DNA of 64,000 bases from Rhodococcoides kyotonense (GCF_001645385.1 NZ_LVHI01000040.1:62001-126000), one strand, 5' to 3'; positions 8,494-18,080 are shown, counted from the stretch's first letter. Made by a program: numbers and translations. Notes: a model not told the origin generated them from the sequence alone.

Positions 8494-9699
8494 ATGGAAT
8501 CCCCCATACCCGACTATCTGGACACCGTGCTCGCCGAATGCCGATCGGTCGACGGTGGTTCGATCGAGAGCGGCAACCGCCGACTGGCTGCGGCCGATCC
8601 GGACATGTTCGGGGTCGCGATCGCCACCGTCGCAGGCACGGTCTACACCGCCGGTGACGCCGACGTCGAGTTCTCGATTCAATCGATCGCCAAGACGCTG
8701 GCGTATGCACTGGCGATTGCCGACAACGGCCTCGATGCGATGTCCGACGTCGTCGACGTCGAACCGTCCGGCGACTCGTTCAACGAGATCTCGCTCGAAC
8801 CGGGATCCGGTAGACCACGCAACGCACTGATCAACGCCGGTGCACTCGCAGTACACGCGATGGTGCGTGCCGACTCGGCGCGTGAGCGCGTCGAACGTAT
8901 CCGCGCGCTGCACAGTGCACTCGCGGGTCGTGAATTGTCCATCGACACAGCCGTGTACGAGTCCGAGCTCGATGCCGACGACCGCAACACCGGAATCACC
9001 CACCTGCTGAAGGCCGTCGGTGTGCTCGGAGCAGATCCCGATGAGGTCGTCGACGGCTACGCGGCGCAATGCGCCATCTCCGTCACCTGCCGCGACCTCG
9101 CCGTCATGGCCTCCGTGATGGCGAACGGTGGGCTCGAACCCGGTTCCAGTACACGACTTCTCGACCTCTCGGTCAACAGCCACGTCCTGTCCACCATGAC
9201 GACGTGCGGCATGTACGACGGCACGGGAAGCTGGATCTCCACGGTCGGGATTCCGGCCAAGAGCGGAGTTTCGGGTGCGATCATCGGCGTGCTCCCCGGC
9301 CAGGTCGGCATCGCCGTGGTGTCGCCCCGCCTCAACGAGCACGGCAACAGCGTGCGCGGCGTCGCTGTCTTCGAGCGGCTCTCTCGCGATCTCGAACTGC
9401 ACATGATGCACGTCTCGCCGTCGGGAATGTCCTCGCTGCGGACCGTCGACGAGAGCGACGACGCGACGGTCCTCGAATTGCAAGGAGACCTGCGCTTCGC
9501 CGGCGCCGAGTCGGTTCTCGCGCGTCTCGGAAACGGCATACCGTCGCACCACCGCATCAGGCTCGACTTCGAGCACGTGCGCGCCGTCGACGACGCCGCG
9601 AGACGATTGCTGCGCGAGGCGATGGACCGACTGCGATCGGAGGGCCACGACGTCGAGGTATCCGACCCGCACGATCTGCTAGAACCGGCCGACACGTAG
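8494..9699 (+). CDS. glsA: Glutaminase with C-terminal STAS domain
   Basis: A 401-residue protein. Residues 1-300 are a serine-dependent beta-lactamase-fold glutaminase with Ser64-x2-Lys67 (SIQSIAK), NALINAGA, and the KSGVSG loop. It hydrolyses glutamine to glutamate and ammonia. Roughly residues 310-400 form a STAS-like domain (VLELQGDLRFAGAES, then an acidic helix), an arrangement known in some actinobacterial and mammalian-type glutaminases. I take ATG 8494, preceded by CGAGAG, over GTG 8470. It is divergent from dapA and abuts the TetR gene end to end. Confidence 0.88.
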   Translation: MESPIPDYLDTVLAECRSVDGGSIESGNRRLAAADPDMFGVAIATVAGTVYTAGDADVEFSIQSIAKTLAYALAIADNGLDAMSDVVDVEPSGDSFNEISLEPGSGRPRNALINAGALAVHAMVRADSARERVERIRALHSALAGRELSIDTAVYESELDADDRNTGITHLLKAVGVLGADPDEVVDGYAAQCAISVTCRDLAVMASVMANGGLEPGSSTRLLDLSVNSHVLSTMTTCGMYDGTGSWISTVGIPAKSGVSGAIIGVLPGQVGIAVVSPRLNEHGNSVRGVAVFERLSRDLELHMMHVSPSGMSSLRTVDESDDATVLELQGDLRFAGAESVLARLGNGIPSHHRIRLDFEHVRAVDDAARRLLREAMDRLRSEGHDVEVSDPHDLLEPADT

Positions 9700-10314
9700 T
9701 CAGTCCAGTCGAAGAGCGCCGAACACCATGTCCCGCAACAGAGGTCGAGTCTGCTTCGACGGGGATCTGCCGGCACTGTAGGGCGTCGAGTTGATCAATC
9801 CGAACACCGCGTGCGCCTTGGTCCTTGCGTCCGACTCGCCGAGTGTCGCGTCCGCGTCGCACAGCGCGGACACCCACAATTCGACGTATTCACGCTGCTT
9901 GCGTCGGACCGACCGGCGCGGCGTCTCGGGCAGAGACTCCAGATCACGGTCCTGAATTCGGATGAGCGCGGGCGAGGCGAACGCGAAGTCCAGATGGAAA
10001 TCGATCAGGCGCTCCACCGTGGCGTCGCTCGGCGCATGCTCGTCGACGACGGCGCGGCCACCGTCGAGCAGGTACTGCGAAATTCCGACGAGCAGTTCGA
10101 CCAGGACGGCTTCCTTGCCCGAGAAGTGCCGATAGACCGCGGGTCCGCTGATACCGACGGCCGCTCCGAGATCCTCGAGGCGCACCGACGAGAAACCGCG
10201 CTCGGCGAACAACGACGCCGCTGCCTGCAGGAGTTGCTCGCGACGCTCGGCCTTCTTCTGGTCACGGGACGTCGCGGGCTTGTCGTCGAGCCCGGGGTCG
10301 GTCGGTGTCGCCAT
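9700..10314 (-). CDS. TetR/AcrR-family regulator of the leucine-catabolic operon
   Basis: A 204-residue regulator with an N-terminal helix-turn-helix (GFSSVRLEDLGAAVGISGPAV then YRHFSGKEAVL, about residues 40-75) and a ligand-binding C-terminal half. It is divergent from accD1, the same arrangement as Rv2506 beside the M. tuberculosis accD1 locus. By analogy it probably represses the operon and releases DNA on binding an acyl-CoA. The palindromes in the shared intergenic region are its likely operators. The ligand is inferred only. Confidence 0.85.
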   Translation of the reverse strand: MATPTDPGLDDKPATSRDQKKAERREQLLQAAASLFAERGFSSVRLEDLGAAVGISGPAVYRHFSGKEAVLVELLVGISQYLLDGGRAVVDEHAPSDATVERLIDFHLDFAFASPALIRIQDRDLESLPETPRRSVRRKQREYVELWVSALCDADATLGESDARTKAHAVFGLINSTPYSAGRSPSKQTRPLLRDMVFGALRLD

Positions 10315-10348
10315 CTGTCGTCGCCTCTCTGGACATCTCAGTTAATCG

Positions 10349-10385
10349 TAGTTTACTATTGCAATCAGTTATTCCCAGTTAACTG
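10349..10385. promoter_or_regulatory. Putative TetR operators between regulator and accD1
   Basis: This short AT-rich island in a GC-rich region holds two palindromes: TAGT-TT-ACTA at 10349-10358 and a perfect CAGTT-AACTG at 10376-10385. They sit in the divergent control region, upstream of accD1 ATG 10427. Binding by the adjacent TetR protein is inferred. Confidence 0.5.
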
Positions 10386-10426
10386 AAATCGTGTTCCGAC
10401 AGACGAGACCGAGGACGCGCACCACC

Positions 10427-12004
10427 ATGGCTATCGACACCGCTGCCAACAGGGCAGACCACGAGCTGCTGACTGCCCAGCTCTCCGAGCGGCTCGCCTT
10501 GGCGGCACTCGGCGGGAGCGAGAAATCCCGAGAGCGCCACGTCGCACGCGGCAAGCTGCTCCCCCGTGACCGCGTCGACGAACTACTGGACCCGGGCAGC
10601 CCGTTCCTCGAAATCGCTCCACTGGCCGCCAACGGTCTGTACGACGACGAATGCCCCGGTGCAGGCATGATCGCCGGCATCGGCCGCGTCTCCGGACGCG
10701 AGTGCGTCGTCGTGGCGAACGACGCAACGGTCAAGGGCGGCACCTACTACCCCATGACCGTCAAGAAGCACCTACGCGCGCAGGAGATCGCGCTGCAGAA
10801 CACTCTGCCGTGCATCTACCTCGTCGACTCCGGAGGCGCATTCCTCCCCCGTCAGGACGAGGTGTTTCCCGACCGCGACCACTTCGGCCGCATCTTCTAC
10901 AACCAGGCCAACTTGAGCGCCAAGGGAATTGCCCAGATTGCCGCGGTCATGGGTTCGTGCACGGCAGGTGGTGCGTACGTCCCCGCGATGAGCGACGAAG
11001 CAGTCATCGTCCGGAACCAGGGCACCATCTTCCTCGGCGGCCCGCCGCTGGTGAAAGCCGCGACCGGTGAGGTCGTCACAGCCGAGGAGCTCGGCGGCGG
11101 CGATCTGCACTCGAAGATCTCCGGAGTGACCGACCACCTCGCCGACGACGATCGCGACGCGCTGCGCCGCGTCCGGAAGATCGTCTCCACACTCGGTCCG
11201 CGCACGCCGCGCCCGTGGGACGTGATCGACGTTCGCGAACCCATTGCAGATCAGACCGAGCTCTACGACGTGGTCCCCACCGACTCCAGAACTCCGTACG
11301 ACGTGCGTGAGGTCATCACCCGGGTCGTCGACGCGGGCGAGTTCGACGAGTTCAAGGCCGAATACGGCAAGACACTCGTCACCGGCTTCGCACACATTCA
11401 CGGCCACCCCGTTGGGATCATCGCCAACAACGGCGTGCTGTTCGCCGAATCAGCCATGAAGGGCGCGCATTTCATCGAACTGTGCGACAAACGCAGCATT
11501 CCGCTGGTCTTTCTGCAGAACATTTCCGGATTCATGGTCGGCCGCGACTACGAAGCGGGCGGCATCGCCAAGCACGGCGCCAAGATGGTGACCGCAGTCG
11601 CGTGCGCACGGGTGCCGAAGCTGACCGTCGTCATCGGCGGGTCCTACGGTGCAGGTAACTACTCGATGTGCGGCCGCGCGTATTCCCCACGCTTTCTGTT
11701 CATGTGGCCGAACGCGCGCATCTCCGTCATGGGCGGCGAGCAGGCAGCCTCCGTCCTCGCGACCGTCCGCGGCGAACAACTCGACGCGGCAGGCACCCCG
11801 TGGACGAGTGACGACCAGGAATCGTTCAAAGCGCCCATCCGCGAGCAGTACGAAACACAGGGCAACCCCTACTATTCGACGGCTCGGCTGTGGGACGACG
11901 GCATCATCGACCCGGCAGACACCAGAACCGTTCTCGGACTTGCGTTGTCGGCATGCGCCAACGCACCGCTCGAACCGGTTTCCTACGGCGTCTTCAGGAT
12001 GTGA
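10427..12004 (+). CDS. accD1: Acyl-CoA carboxylase beta subunit (3-methylcrotonyl-CoA carboxylase type)
   Basis: A 525-residue carboxyltransferase subunit with two crotonase-like halves. [21 protein letters not shown] near the start and the later segments [20 protein letters not shown] and MGGEQAA are typical of 3-methylcrotonyl-CoA carboxylase beta chains. It transfers the carboxyl group from biotin to 3-methylcrotonyl-CoA in leucine breakdown. I start at ATG 10427, with AGGA 11 bases upstream, because GTG 10391 would add a 12-residue arginine-rich leader. It is the first gene of a five-gene operon matching M. tuberculosis Rv2502c-Rv2498c. Confidence 0.9.
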   Translation: MAIDTAANRADHELLTAQLSERLALAALGGSEKSRERHVARGKLLPRDRVDELLDPGSPFLEIAPLAANGLYDDECPGAGMIAGIGRVSGRECVVVANDATVKGGTYYPMTVKKHLRAQEIALQNTLPCIYLVDSGGAFLPRQDEVFPDRDHFGRIFYNQANLSAKGIAQIAAVMGSCTAGGAYVPAMSDEAVIVRNQGTIFLGGPPLVKAATGEVVTAEELGGGDLHSKISGVTDHLADDDRDALRRVRKIVSTLGPRTPRPWDVIDVREPIADQTELYDVVPTDSRTPYDVREVITRVVDAGEFDEFKAEYGKTLVTGFAHIHGHPVGIIANNGVLFAESAMKGAHFIELCDKRSIPLVFLQNISGFMVGRDYEAGGIAKHGAKMVTAVACARVPKLTVVIGGSYGAGNYSMCGRAYSPRFLFMWPNARISVMGGEQAASVLATVRGEQLDAAGTPWTSDDQESFKAPIREQYETQGNPYYSTARLWDDGIIDPADTRTVLGLALSACANAPLEPVSYGVFRM

Positions 12005-12012
12005 CGACACAC

Positions 12013-14004
12013 ATGACCACGCAGATCGACACCGTTCTCATCGCCAACCGTGGCGAGATCGCAGTCCGCGTCGCACGCACGTTGCGGCGCCTGGGCATTC
12101 GCTCCGTCGCCGTCTACAGCGACGCCGACGCCGACGCTCGGCACGTCGCCGAAGCCGACACGGCGATCCGGCTCGGACCGGCGAACGCGCGAGAGAGTTA
12201 CCTATCCATACCGAAGGTCATCGAGGCCGCCCGGATGACCGGTGCACAGGGTATCCACCCCGGATACGGCTTCCTGTCCGAGAACGCCGAGTTCGCCTCC
12301 GCATGCGAGGCCGCCGGTATCGCGTTCCTCGGCCCGTCCGCCCGCGCGATCGAGGTGATGGGCGACAAGATCACCGCCAAGGCCGCGGTCACCGAGTTCG
12401 GTGTCCCCGTCGTCCCCGGCATCTCGCGGCCGGGCCTGACCGACGCGGATCTGATCGCGGGTGCCGCCGACGTCGGCTTTCCGGTGCTCGTCAAACCCTC
12501 CGCAGGTGGCGGCGGCAAAGGCATGCGTCTTGTCGAGCGCGCCGAAGACCTGCCTGCTGCGCTGGCGAGTGCGCGTCGGGAGGCGTCGTCGTCTTTCGGC
12601 GACGACACTCTGTTCCTCGAGCGTTTCGTGTTGCGGCCCAGGCACATCGAAGTCCAGATCCTGGCCGACACACACGGCAACGTCATCCACCTCGGCGAGC
12701 GCGAATGCAGCCTGCAGCGCCGTCACCAGAAGGTGATCGAGGAAGCGCCGTCGCCGCTTCTCGACGCCGAGACCCGCGCCCGCATCGGTGAGGCAGCCTG
12801 CAACACGGCCCGTAGCGTCGACTACACGGGTGCAGGCACCGTCGAGTTCATCGTCTCCGCCGACAGCCCCGACGAATTCTTCTTCATGGAAATGAACACC
12901 CGTCTGCAGGTCGAGCACCCGGTCACCGAAATGGTCACCGGTGAAGACCTCGTCGAATGGCAGGTGCGTATCGCGGCGGGCGAGCACCTGACACTCGCAC
13001 AGGACGACGTCACGCTCACCGGACACGCCATCGAAGCGCGCGTCTACGCCGAAGATCCGGGCCGTGGGTTCCTGCCCACCGGCGGCACCGTCGTCGGACT
13101 GCGTGAACCCGTCGGCGACGGCATCCGCGTCGACTCCGGGTTGCAGGTCGGCACCGAGGTCGGCAGCAACTACGACCCGATGCTGTCCAAGGTCATCGGG
13201 TACGGCCCCGACCGCGCTGCAGCACTGCGGACGTTGGACCGTGCCTTGGCCGACACCGCAGTCCTCGGAGTCGTCACCAACATCGAGTTCGCTCGATTCC
13301 TGCTCGCCGACAACGACGTTCGAGCCGGCGCGCTCGACACCGGGCTGCTCGATCGCCGCGCCCCGGACTTCACCGCATCGGCGGCACCGGACGAAGTGCT
13401 CGTGGCGGCCGCGTCGGTGTCCTGGTTGGCGACGTGGGACAGCCGCGGCGACGATCCGTGGTCGACGCCCAGCGGCTGGCGCGTCGGCGCGCACGCGCCG
13501 TACACGGTGCGACTGAAGACCGGTGACCGTTCGGTCCACGTCGCCATCACCGGAACGCCGACGTCGGCCAAGGTGATGCTCGACGACCAGCCGCCGATGG
13601 CGTTGACCGCCGAGGCGTCGCAGAACACCGTCACCGTCGTGCTCGACGGACGGCGCGACACCATGCGGTTCGGCCACGACGGCGCCGAGACGTGGATCTC
13701 CGATTCACGTGGAACATGGGCATTGCGTCCCGTCGACGAGCCGAGCGTGCGCGAAACCGACGCGCATTCCGGCGACGCCGAGATCCTCAGCCCCATGCCC
13801 GGTTCCGTCATCGCCGTCGCAGCCGCGTCGGGCGATACGGTGACCGCGGGCAGTGCCGTCGTCGTCGTCGAAGCGATGAAGATGGAACACACGTTGACCA
13901 CCCCGATCGACGGCACCGTCGAACTCGAGGTCGCCGTCGGCGATCAGGTTCGAGTCGATCAGCTCCTGGCTCGTATCGTCCCCACCGAGAAGAACGAAGG
14001 TTGA
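12013..14004 (+). CDS. accA1: Acyl-CoA carboxylase alpha subunit (biotin carboxylase and biotin carrier)
   Basis: A 663-residue two-function subunit. An N-terminal biotin carboxylase domain ([18 protein letters not shown] loop [24 protein letters not shown]) is followed by a C-terminal biotinyl domain with EAMKMEH, biotinylated on Lys623. It carboxylates biotin with ATP and bicarbonate and works with the accD1 product upstream. ATG 12013 lies 8 bases after the accD1 stop; a GTG overlapping that stop at 12001 is a possible alternative. Confidence 0.92.
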   Translation: MTTQIDTVLIANRGEIAVRVARTLRRLGIRSVAVYSDADADARHVAEADTAIRLGPANARESYLSIPKVIEAARMTGAQGIHPGYGFLSENAEFASACEAAGIAFLGPSARAIEVMGDKITAKAAVTEFGVPVVPGISRPGLTDADLIAGAADVGFPVLVKPSAGGGGKGMRLVERAEDLPAALASARREASSSFGDDTLFLERFVLRPRHIEVQILADTHGNVIHLGERECSLQRRHQKVIEEAPSPLLDAETRARIGEAACNTARSVDYTGAGTVEFIVSADSPDEFFFMEMNTRLQVEHPVTEMVTGEDLVEWQVRIAAGEHLTLAQDDVTLTGHAIEARVYAEDPGRGFLPTGGTVVGLREPVGDGIRVDSGLQVGTEVGSNYDPMLSKVIGYGPDRAAALRTLDRALADTAVLGVVTNIEFARFLLADNDVRAGALDTGLLDRRAPDFTASAAPDEVLVAAASVSWLATWDSRGDDPWSTPSGWRVGAHAPYTVRLKTGDRSVHVAITGTPTSAKVMLDDQPPMALTAEASQNTVTVVLDGRRDTMRFGHDGAETWISDSRGTWALRPVDEPSVRETDAHSGDAEILSPMPGSVIAVAAASGDTVTAGSAVVVVEAMKMEHTLTTPIDGTVELEVAVGDQVRVDQLLARIVPTEKNEG

Positions 14005-14006
14005 TC

Positions 14007-15173
14007 ATGACCGACTACCTGTCATCGGCCAATTTGCCCGACGAGTATCAGCAACTGGCGAAGTCGGTGAACGACTTCGCGCGTACCGTCGTCGCACCGG
14101 TCGCGGCGAAACACGATGCAGAGCACTCCTTTCCGTACGAGGTCGTTGCGGGGATGGCCGAGATGGGACTGTTCGGACTGCCGTTCCCCGAAGAATACGG
14201 CGGTATGGGCGGCGACTACTTCGCTCTCTGCCTCGCCCTCGAAGAACTCGGCAAGGTGGACCAGAGCGTCGCGATGACGCTCGAAGCCGGTGTGTCGCTC
14301 GGTGCGATGCCGGTGTTCCGATTCGGAAACGACGCCCAGAAGCAGGAATGGCTGCCGAAACTCACCAGCGGTACGGCGCTCGCCGCGTTCGGACTCACGG
14401 AACCAGGTGCAGGTAGCGACGCCGGCGGCACCAAGACCACGGCCAAGCGTGACGGCGGCGACTGGATCATCAACGGCAGCAAGCAGTTCATCACCAACTC
14501 CGGTACCGACATCACCGAGTTGGTCACCGTCACGGCAGTCACCGGGGTCGACGAGGCAACCGGCCGCAAGCAGATCTCGTCGATCCTGGTCCCGACGAAC
14601 ACTCCGGGTTTCGTCGCGGAACCCGCGTACGACAAGGTCGGATGGAACGCGTCGGACACGCACCCGTTGAGCTTCACCGACGTTCGAGTCCCACAGGAGA
14701 ACCTGCTCGGTGAGGAAGGGCGTGGGTACGCGAACTTCCTGCACATCCTCGACGAGGGTCGCATCGCGATCGCGGCGGTGTCGGTCGGCGCGGCACAGGG
14801 ATGCGTCGACGAGAGCGTCAAGTACGCGAAGGAGCGCGAGGCGTTCGGGCAGCCGATCGCGAACAATCAGGCGATCTCGTTCAAGATCGCGCGCATGGAG
14901 GCGCGTGCCCACACCGCGCGGACGGCGTACTACGACGCGGCCGCATTGATGTTGGCGGGCAAGCCGTTCAAGAAGGCCGCATCGATCGCGAAGCTCGTCG
15001 CGTCCGAGGCCGCGATGGACAACGCTCGCGACGCCACGCAGATTCACGGCGGCTACGGATTCATGAACGAGTACACCGTTGCGCGGCACTACCGCGACAG
15101 CAAGATCCTCGAGATCGGTGAGGGCACCACCGAAGTGCAGTTGATGCTCATCGCCCGGGGACTCGGGCTGTGA
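14007..15173 (+). CDS. fadE19: Acyl-CoA dehydrogenase (isovaleryl-CoA dehydrogenase role)
   Basis: A 388-residue flavoprotein with the FGLTEPGAGSD and REAFGQPI signatures and the QIHGGYGFMNEYTVARHYRD stretch of acyl-CoA dehydrogenases. In a leucine operon it should oxidise isovaleryl-CoA to 3-methylcrotonyl-CoA. The likely base is Glu372 in the C-terminal GEGTTE loop, as in medium- and short-chain enzymes. The helix position that carries the base in human isovaleryl-CoA dehydrogenase is Gly here (LDEGR). The start follows the accA1 stop by 2 bases, indicating translational coupling. Confidence 0.88.
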   Translation: MTDYLSSANLPDEYQQLAKSVNDFARTVVAPVAAKHDAEHSFPYEVVAGMAEMGLFGLPFPEEYGGMGGDYFALCLALEELGKVDQSVAMTLEAGVSLGAMPVFRFGNDAQKQEWLPKLTSGTALAAFGLTEPGAGSDAGGTKTTAKRDGGDWIINGSKQFITNSGTDITELVTVTAVTGVDEATGRKQISSILVPTNTPGFVAEPAYDKVGWNASDTHPLSFTDVRVPQENLLGEEGRGYANFLHILDEGRIAIAAVSVGAAQGCVDESVKYAKEREAFGQPIANNQAISFKIARMEARAHTARTAYYDAAALMLAGKPFKKAASIAKLVASEAAMDNARDATQIHGGYGFMNEYTVARHYRDSKILEIGEGTTEVQLMLIARGLGL

Positions 15174-15655
15174 GCGAGAAGCGCATTCTCCAGCGCGGGT
15201 TGTGGTTCGAGGAGATGGAACTCGGGGCCGTCTACGAACATCGCCCCGGGCGCACGATCACCGAAGCCGACAACACGCTGTTCACCACCCAGACGATGAA
15301 CACGCAGGCGCTCCACCTCGACGCAGCGTACGCCGAGACGACCAGTTTCGGTGAGCGACTTGTCAATTCGATGTTCACCGTGTCCACACTCGTCGGACTG
15401 TCGGTGGCACAACTGACGCAGGGCACCATCGTGGCGAATCTCGGCTTCTCCGAAGTGTCGTTCCCGAAGCCGCTGTTCCACGGCGACACCCTGTACGCGG
15501 AAACATCGATCTCGGACAAACGAGAATCCAAGTCACGCCCGGGCGAGGGCATCGTGACCTTCACGCACACCGGACGGAACCAGCACGGCGACGTCGTCGC
15601 GGTTGCCGTCCGAAAGACGTTGGTACGTATGCGACCAGAGGAGGACGCGTCGTGA
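15170..15655 (+). CDS. MaoC-like (R)-enoyl-CoA hydratase
   Basis: A 161-residue hot-dog-fold protein. TEADNTLFTTQTMNTQALHLD carries the Asp/Asn-His hydratase motif of MaoC domains in the form seen in Rv2499c. In this operon it probably hydrates 3-methylglutaconyl-CoA to the (R)-3-hydroxy-3-methylglutaryl-CoA used by the lyase encoded next; that assignment is inference from order and stereochemistry. The GTG start overlaps the dehydrogenase stop (GTGA), and its own stop overlaps the next start in the same way. Confidence 0.82.
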   Translation: MSEKRILQRGLWFEEMELGAVYEHRPGRTITEADNTLFTTQTMNTQALHLDAAYAETTSFGERLVNSMFTVSTLVGLSVAQLTQGTIVANLGFSEVSFPKPLFHGDTLYAETSISDKRESKSRPGEGIVTFTHTGRNQHGDVVAVAVRKTLVRMRPEEDAS

Positions 15656-16464
15656 CGTGGACACCGCCGGGACCTGCATGGTTGTTCTGCCCCGCGGACC
15701 GGCCCGAACGCTACTCCAAGGCTGCGGATCGGGCGGACGTCGTGATTCTCGATCTCGAGGACGCCGTCGCGCCCGCGGACAAAGACGCTGCCCGGGAAGC
15801 ACTCACGTCCACGCCCCTCGATCCAAAACGCACCGTCGTACGGATCAATGCGCATGGAACCGCAGACTGGACAGCCGACCTCGAAGCACTGGACAAGACC
15901 GAGTATCGCGTCGTCATGCTGCCGAAGTGCGAAGCGGTGGAGCAGGTCTCGTCGTTGGCACCTCGTGAGGTCATTGTTCTCGTCGAGTCCCCGCTCGGCG
16001 CGATCTCGGTAGCCTATTCGTTGACAGCGCAGAACGCCGTCGGCGCGATGTGGGGCGCGGAAGATCTGGTCGCCGCGCTGGGTGGCAATTCGAGCAGATT
16101 CGCCGGCGGCGGTTACCGCGACGTCGCACGGCATGTCCGGTCGCAGACATTGCTCGCGGCCAAGGCACGGGGGCTTTTCGCACTGGATTCGGTCTTTCTC
16201 GACATTCCTAACCTCGACGGCCTTCGGGAGGAATCCGACGATGCGGTGGCGGTCGGTTTCGACGGCAAGGTGGCAATCCATCCGAGCCAGGTTCCGGTGA
16301 TCCGGGAAGCCTACGCACCGACCGACGAGGACATCGAGTGGGCGACACGACTCCTCGCAGCGGTTCAGGACAACCGCGGGGTGTTCACGTTCGAAGGCCT
16401 CATGGTGGATGCGCCGGTGATTCAGCAAGCACGGCGCATCGTCGCACGCGTCCCCGGCGCGTGA
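15652..16464 (+). CDS. citE: CitE-like beta-hydroxyacyl-CoA lyase (Rv2498c type)
   Basis: A 270-residue TIM-barrel lyase of the HpcH/HpaI-CitE family. DLEDAVAP with its acidic metal ligands, VRINAHGT and the LVESPLGAI glutamate are present. The M. tuberculosis orthologue Rv2498c cleaves (R)-3-hydroxy-3-methylglutaryl-CoA to acetyl-CoA and acetoacetate, the final step of leucine breakdown. The same position in an otherwise collinear operon makes that role likely here. It starts on a GTG overlapping the MaoC stop. Its stop lies inside a palindrome that precedes the WhiB gene. Confidence 0.85.
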   Translation: MTWTPPGPAWLFCPADRPERYSKAADRADVVILDLEDAVAPADKDAAREALTSTPLDPKRTVVRINAHGTADWTADLEALDKTEYRVVMLPKCEAVEQVSSLAPREVIVLVESPLGAISVAYSLTAQNAVGAMWGAEDLVAALGGNSSRFAGGGYRDVARHVRSQTLLAAKARGLFALDSVFLDIPNLDGLREESDDAVAVGFDGKVAIHPSQVPVIREAYAPTDEDIEWATRLLAAVQDNRGVFTFEGLMVDAPVIQQARRIVARVPGA

Positions 16465-16500
16465 AGTTCTTCACAACTACTAGGACTTCCACTACTAGGA
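16461..16500. promoter_or_regulatory. Palindrome plus direct repeats upstream of the WhiB gene
   Basis: GTGAAG-TT-CTTCAC (16461-16474) is a perfect 6-2-6 inverted repeat that includes the citE stop codon. Two identical ACTACTAGGA repeats follow at 16476-16485 and 16491-16500, 15 bases apart start to start. They lie 26-65 bases before the WhiB GTG, where a regulator would act. The binding protein is unknown. Confidence 0.5.
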
Positions 16501-16525
16501 TGCCCGACCATCTAAGCTGAGACTC

Positions 16526-16825
16526 GTGACCAGTGTTCAACCGCTGTACCCGGGTTTCGACGACCTCACGTCGTGGTCCGAGAGTGCCGCGTGCCGGAGT
16601 TCTGCCGGCGAGATGTTCTTCCCGTCGGGTGACGAGTACAGCGGGGCGTCGATCGAGGATGCCAAGCGTGTCTGTGGTCGTTGCCCCGTCACGAGGGAAT
16701 GCCTGCGGCATGCGATGCTGAACGGTGAACAGCACGGCATCTGGGGTGGGCTGACGCCCTCGGAACGACGACGAACCCGGTTGCCGCGCCTCACACGCCG
16801 GCCGATCCACAGCGTCAGGAGTTGA
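16526..16825 (+). CDS. WhiB-family Fe-S transcription regulator
   Basis: A 99-residue Wbl protein with the four cluster-binding cysteines C23, C50, C53 and C59 (C-x26-C-x2-C-x5-C), the GIWGG turn and a basic C-terminal tail that contacts DNA. Wbl proteins carry a [4Fe-4S] cluster and act with the primary sigma factor. The subgroup is unclear: the short N-terminus does not match WhiB3 or WhiB4 as I recall them. It starts at a GTG and ends 1 base before the MarR gene, so the two are one transcription unit. Confidence 0.88.
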   Translation: MTSVQPLYPGFDDLTSWSESAACRSSAGEMFFPSGDEYSGASIEDAKRVCGRCPVTRECLRHAMLNGEQHGIWGGLTPSERRRTRLPRLTRRPIHSVRS

Positions 16826-16826
16826 C

Positions 16827-17276
16827 GTGTACGGCCACGAACTAGCTCCCCCACGAGGCACCGTCGCGCTCGACCTCGCGGCGACGCTCATCCGCGTCGC
16901 GAACACCATGCGGACGCGGCTCGACGAAGTCCTGGCACGCCATCGCGTCAGCTGGGCCGGATACGAAGTTCTCGACCTCGTCTGCACCGAGGGTCCGATG
17001 ACGTACCGGGCCCTCGCCCACACGCTGGACCGGCACCGCACCAGTGTCCGCAGCATCGTGGCCGGTCTGGTCGACGTAGGCCACGTGACGCGCAGTCTCG
17101 GCGGGCACCGCAGCGACGAATTCGTCGTCGAGCCGACACGACCCGGGCGTGCGGTGCACGAGCGGGCTCGTCGCGCACTGGATGCCTACGGCGGCGACCT
17201 TCTCGCCCTCGACGACCCGGGGACGATGATCGATCACCTACACGCACTCGACCGAGCTCTACGCGGTCGTCGATAG
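16827..17276 (+). CDS. MarR-like winged-helix regulator
   Basis: A 149-residue protein whose central part (VSWAGYEVLDLVCTEGPMTY, then ALAHTLDRHRTSVRSIVAGLVDVGHV) resembles a MarR winged helix. The C-terminal helices LDAYGGDLLAL and MIDHLHALDRAL would form the dimer interface. It follows the WhiB gene directly with a GTG start. Its target is unknown; the repeats upstream of the WhiB gene are candidates for autoregulation. It converges on the ThiD/PdxK gene with a 12-base gap. Confidence 0.72.
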   Translation: MYGHELAPPRGTVALDLAATLIRVANTMRTRLDEVLARHRVSWAGYEVLDLVCTEGPMTYRALAHTLDRHRTSVRSIVAGLVDVGHVTRSLGGHRSDEFVVEPTRPGRAVHERARRALDAYGGDLLALDDPGTMIDHLHALDRALRGRR

Positions 17277-17288
17277 ATCTGCCCGCGG

Positions 17289-18080
17289 TCAGCCCTGCCA
17301 GCCGACGGCGGCGAACGGCGCATTCGTCGTGATACGGCCGACGATGCCGGCGTGGGCGAAATCCTTGGCGGTCTGCACGGCGTCGCCGACAGGTGTGCCC
17401 TTCGACAATTCGGCGGTGATGGCCGCGGCGAAGATGCATCCTGCACCGGACACTCGTTCGTTGCCGATTTTCGGTGCGCGCAACACCGTCACGTCCTGAC
17501 CGTCGAACAGCACGTCGACGGCTTCGTCGACGGGCAGTCCCGCACCACCCTTGACGACGACGTACTGCGGGCCGAGATCGGCGATGCGGCGGGCCGCCTC
17601 GGCCAGGTCGTCGACGGATTCGATCGTGTCCATGCCGGAGAGAGTCTGCGCCTCGAACAGGTTCGGGGTGACCACGGTCGCAAGCGGCAGGATCTCGGCC
17701 CGCAGTGCGTTGTCGGTGTCGAGTGCGGCGCCCGGTTCCTGACCCTTGCAGATCAGGACAGGGTCGACGACGACGTGACGCCAGCTCTGCTTCTTCAACG
17801 AATTCGCGACGGTCGCCACGGTCTCGGGTGTGCCGAGCATGCCGATCTTCACGACGTCGAGGTCATGAGCCGACGTCGCGGCCTCGATCTGGTCGGCGAT
17901 GACCGAGCCGTCGATCGGAACGAACCGGTGGCCCCAGCCTGCTTTCGGGTCGAACGACACGATGCAGGTGACGGTTCCGACACCGTAGACCCCGAGGCGC
18001 TCGAAGGTCTTGAGGTCTGCCTGCAGACCTGCTCCTCCGGTCGCCTCCGAGCCGGCGATGACATACGACAGTGTCGACAT
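17289..18080 (-). CDS. pdxK: Pyridoxal kinase / hydroxymethylpyrimidine kinase, ThiD-like
   Basis: A 263-residue ribokinase-fold kinase. GSEATGGAGLQAD replaces the usual ThiD GSDSGGGAGIQAD, and the anion-hole motif is SGAGCIFAAAITAELSKG. Both features match the Bacillus-type PdxK/ThiD enzymes that phosphorylate pyridoxal and pyridoxine, rather than classical ThiD. VVTPNLFEAQTLSG is the family substrate/ATP segment. I therefore favour vitamin B6 salvage, possibly with hydroxymethylpyrimidine kinase activity. It is monocistronic on the minus strand, and no thiamine gene is nearby. Confidence 0.8.
   Translation of the reverse strand: MSTLSYVIAGSEATGGAGLQADLKTFERLGVYGVGTVTCIVSFDPKAGWGHRFVPIDGSVIADQIEAATSAHDLDVVKIGMLGTPETVATVANSLKKQSWRHVVVDPVLICKGQEPGAALDTDNALRAEILPLATVVTPNLFEAQTLSGMDTIESVDDLAEAARRIADLGPQYVVVKGGAGLPVDEAVDVLFDGQDVTVLRAPKIGNERVSGAGCIFAAAITAELSKGTPVGDAVQTAKDFAHAGIVGRITTNAPFAAVGWQG

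Noticed and set aside
12202-13677. 491-residue minus-strand frame inside accA1
   Set aside because: It is complementary to a gene with full biotin carboxylase motifs and has no recognisable domain.
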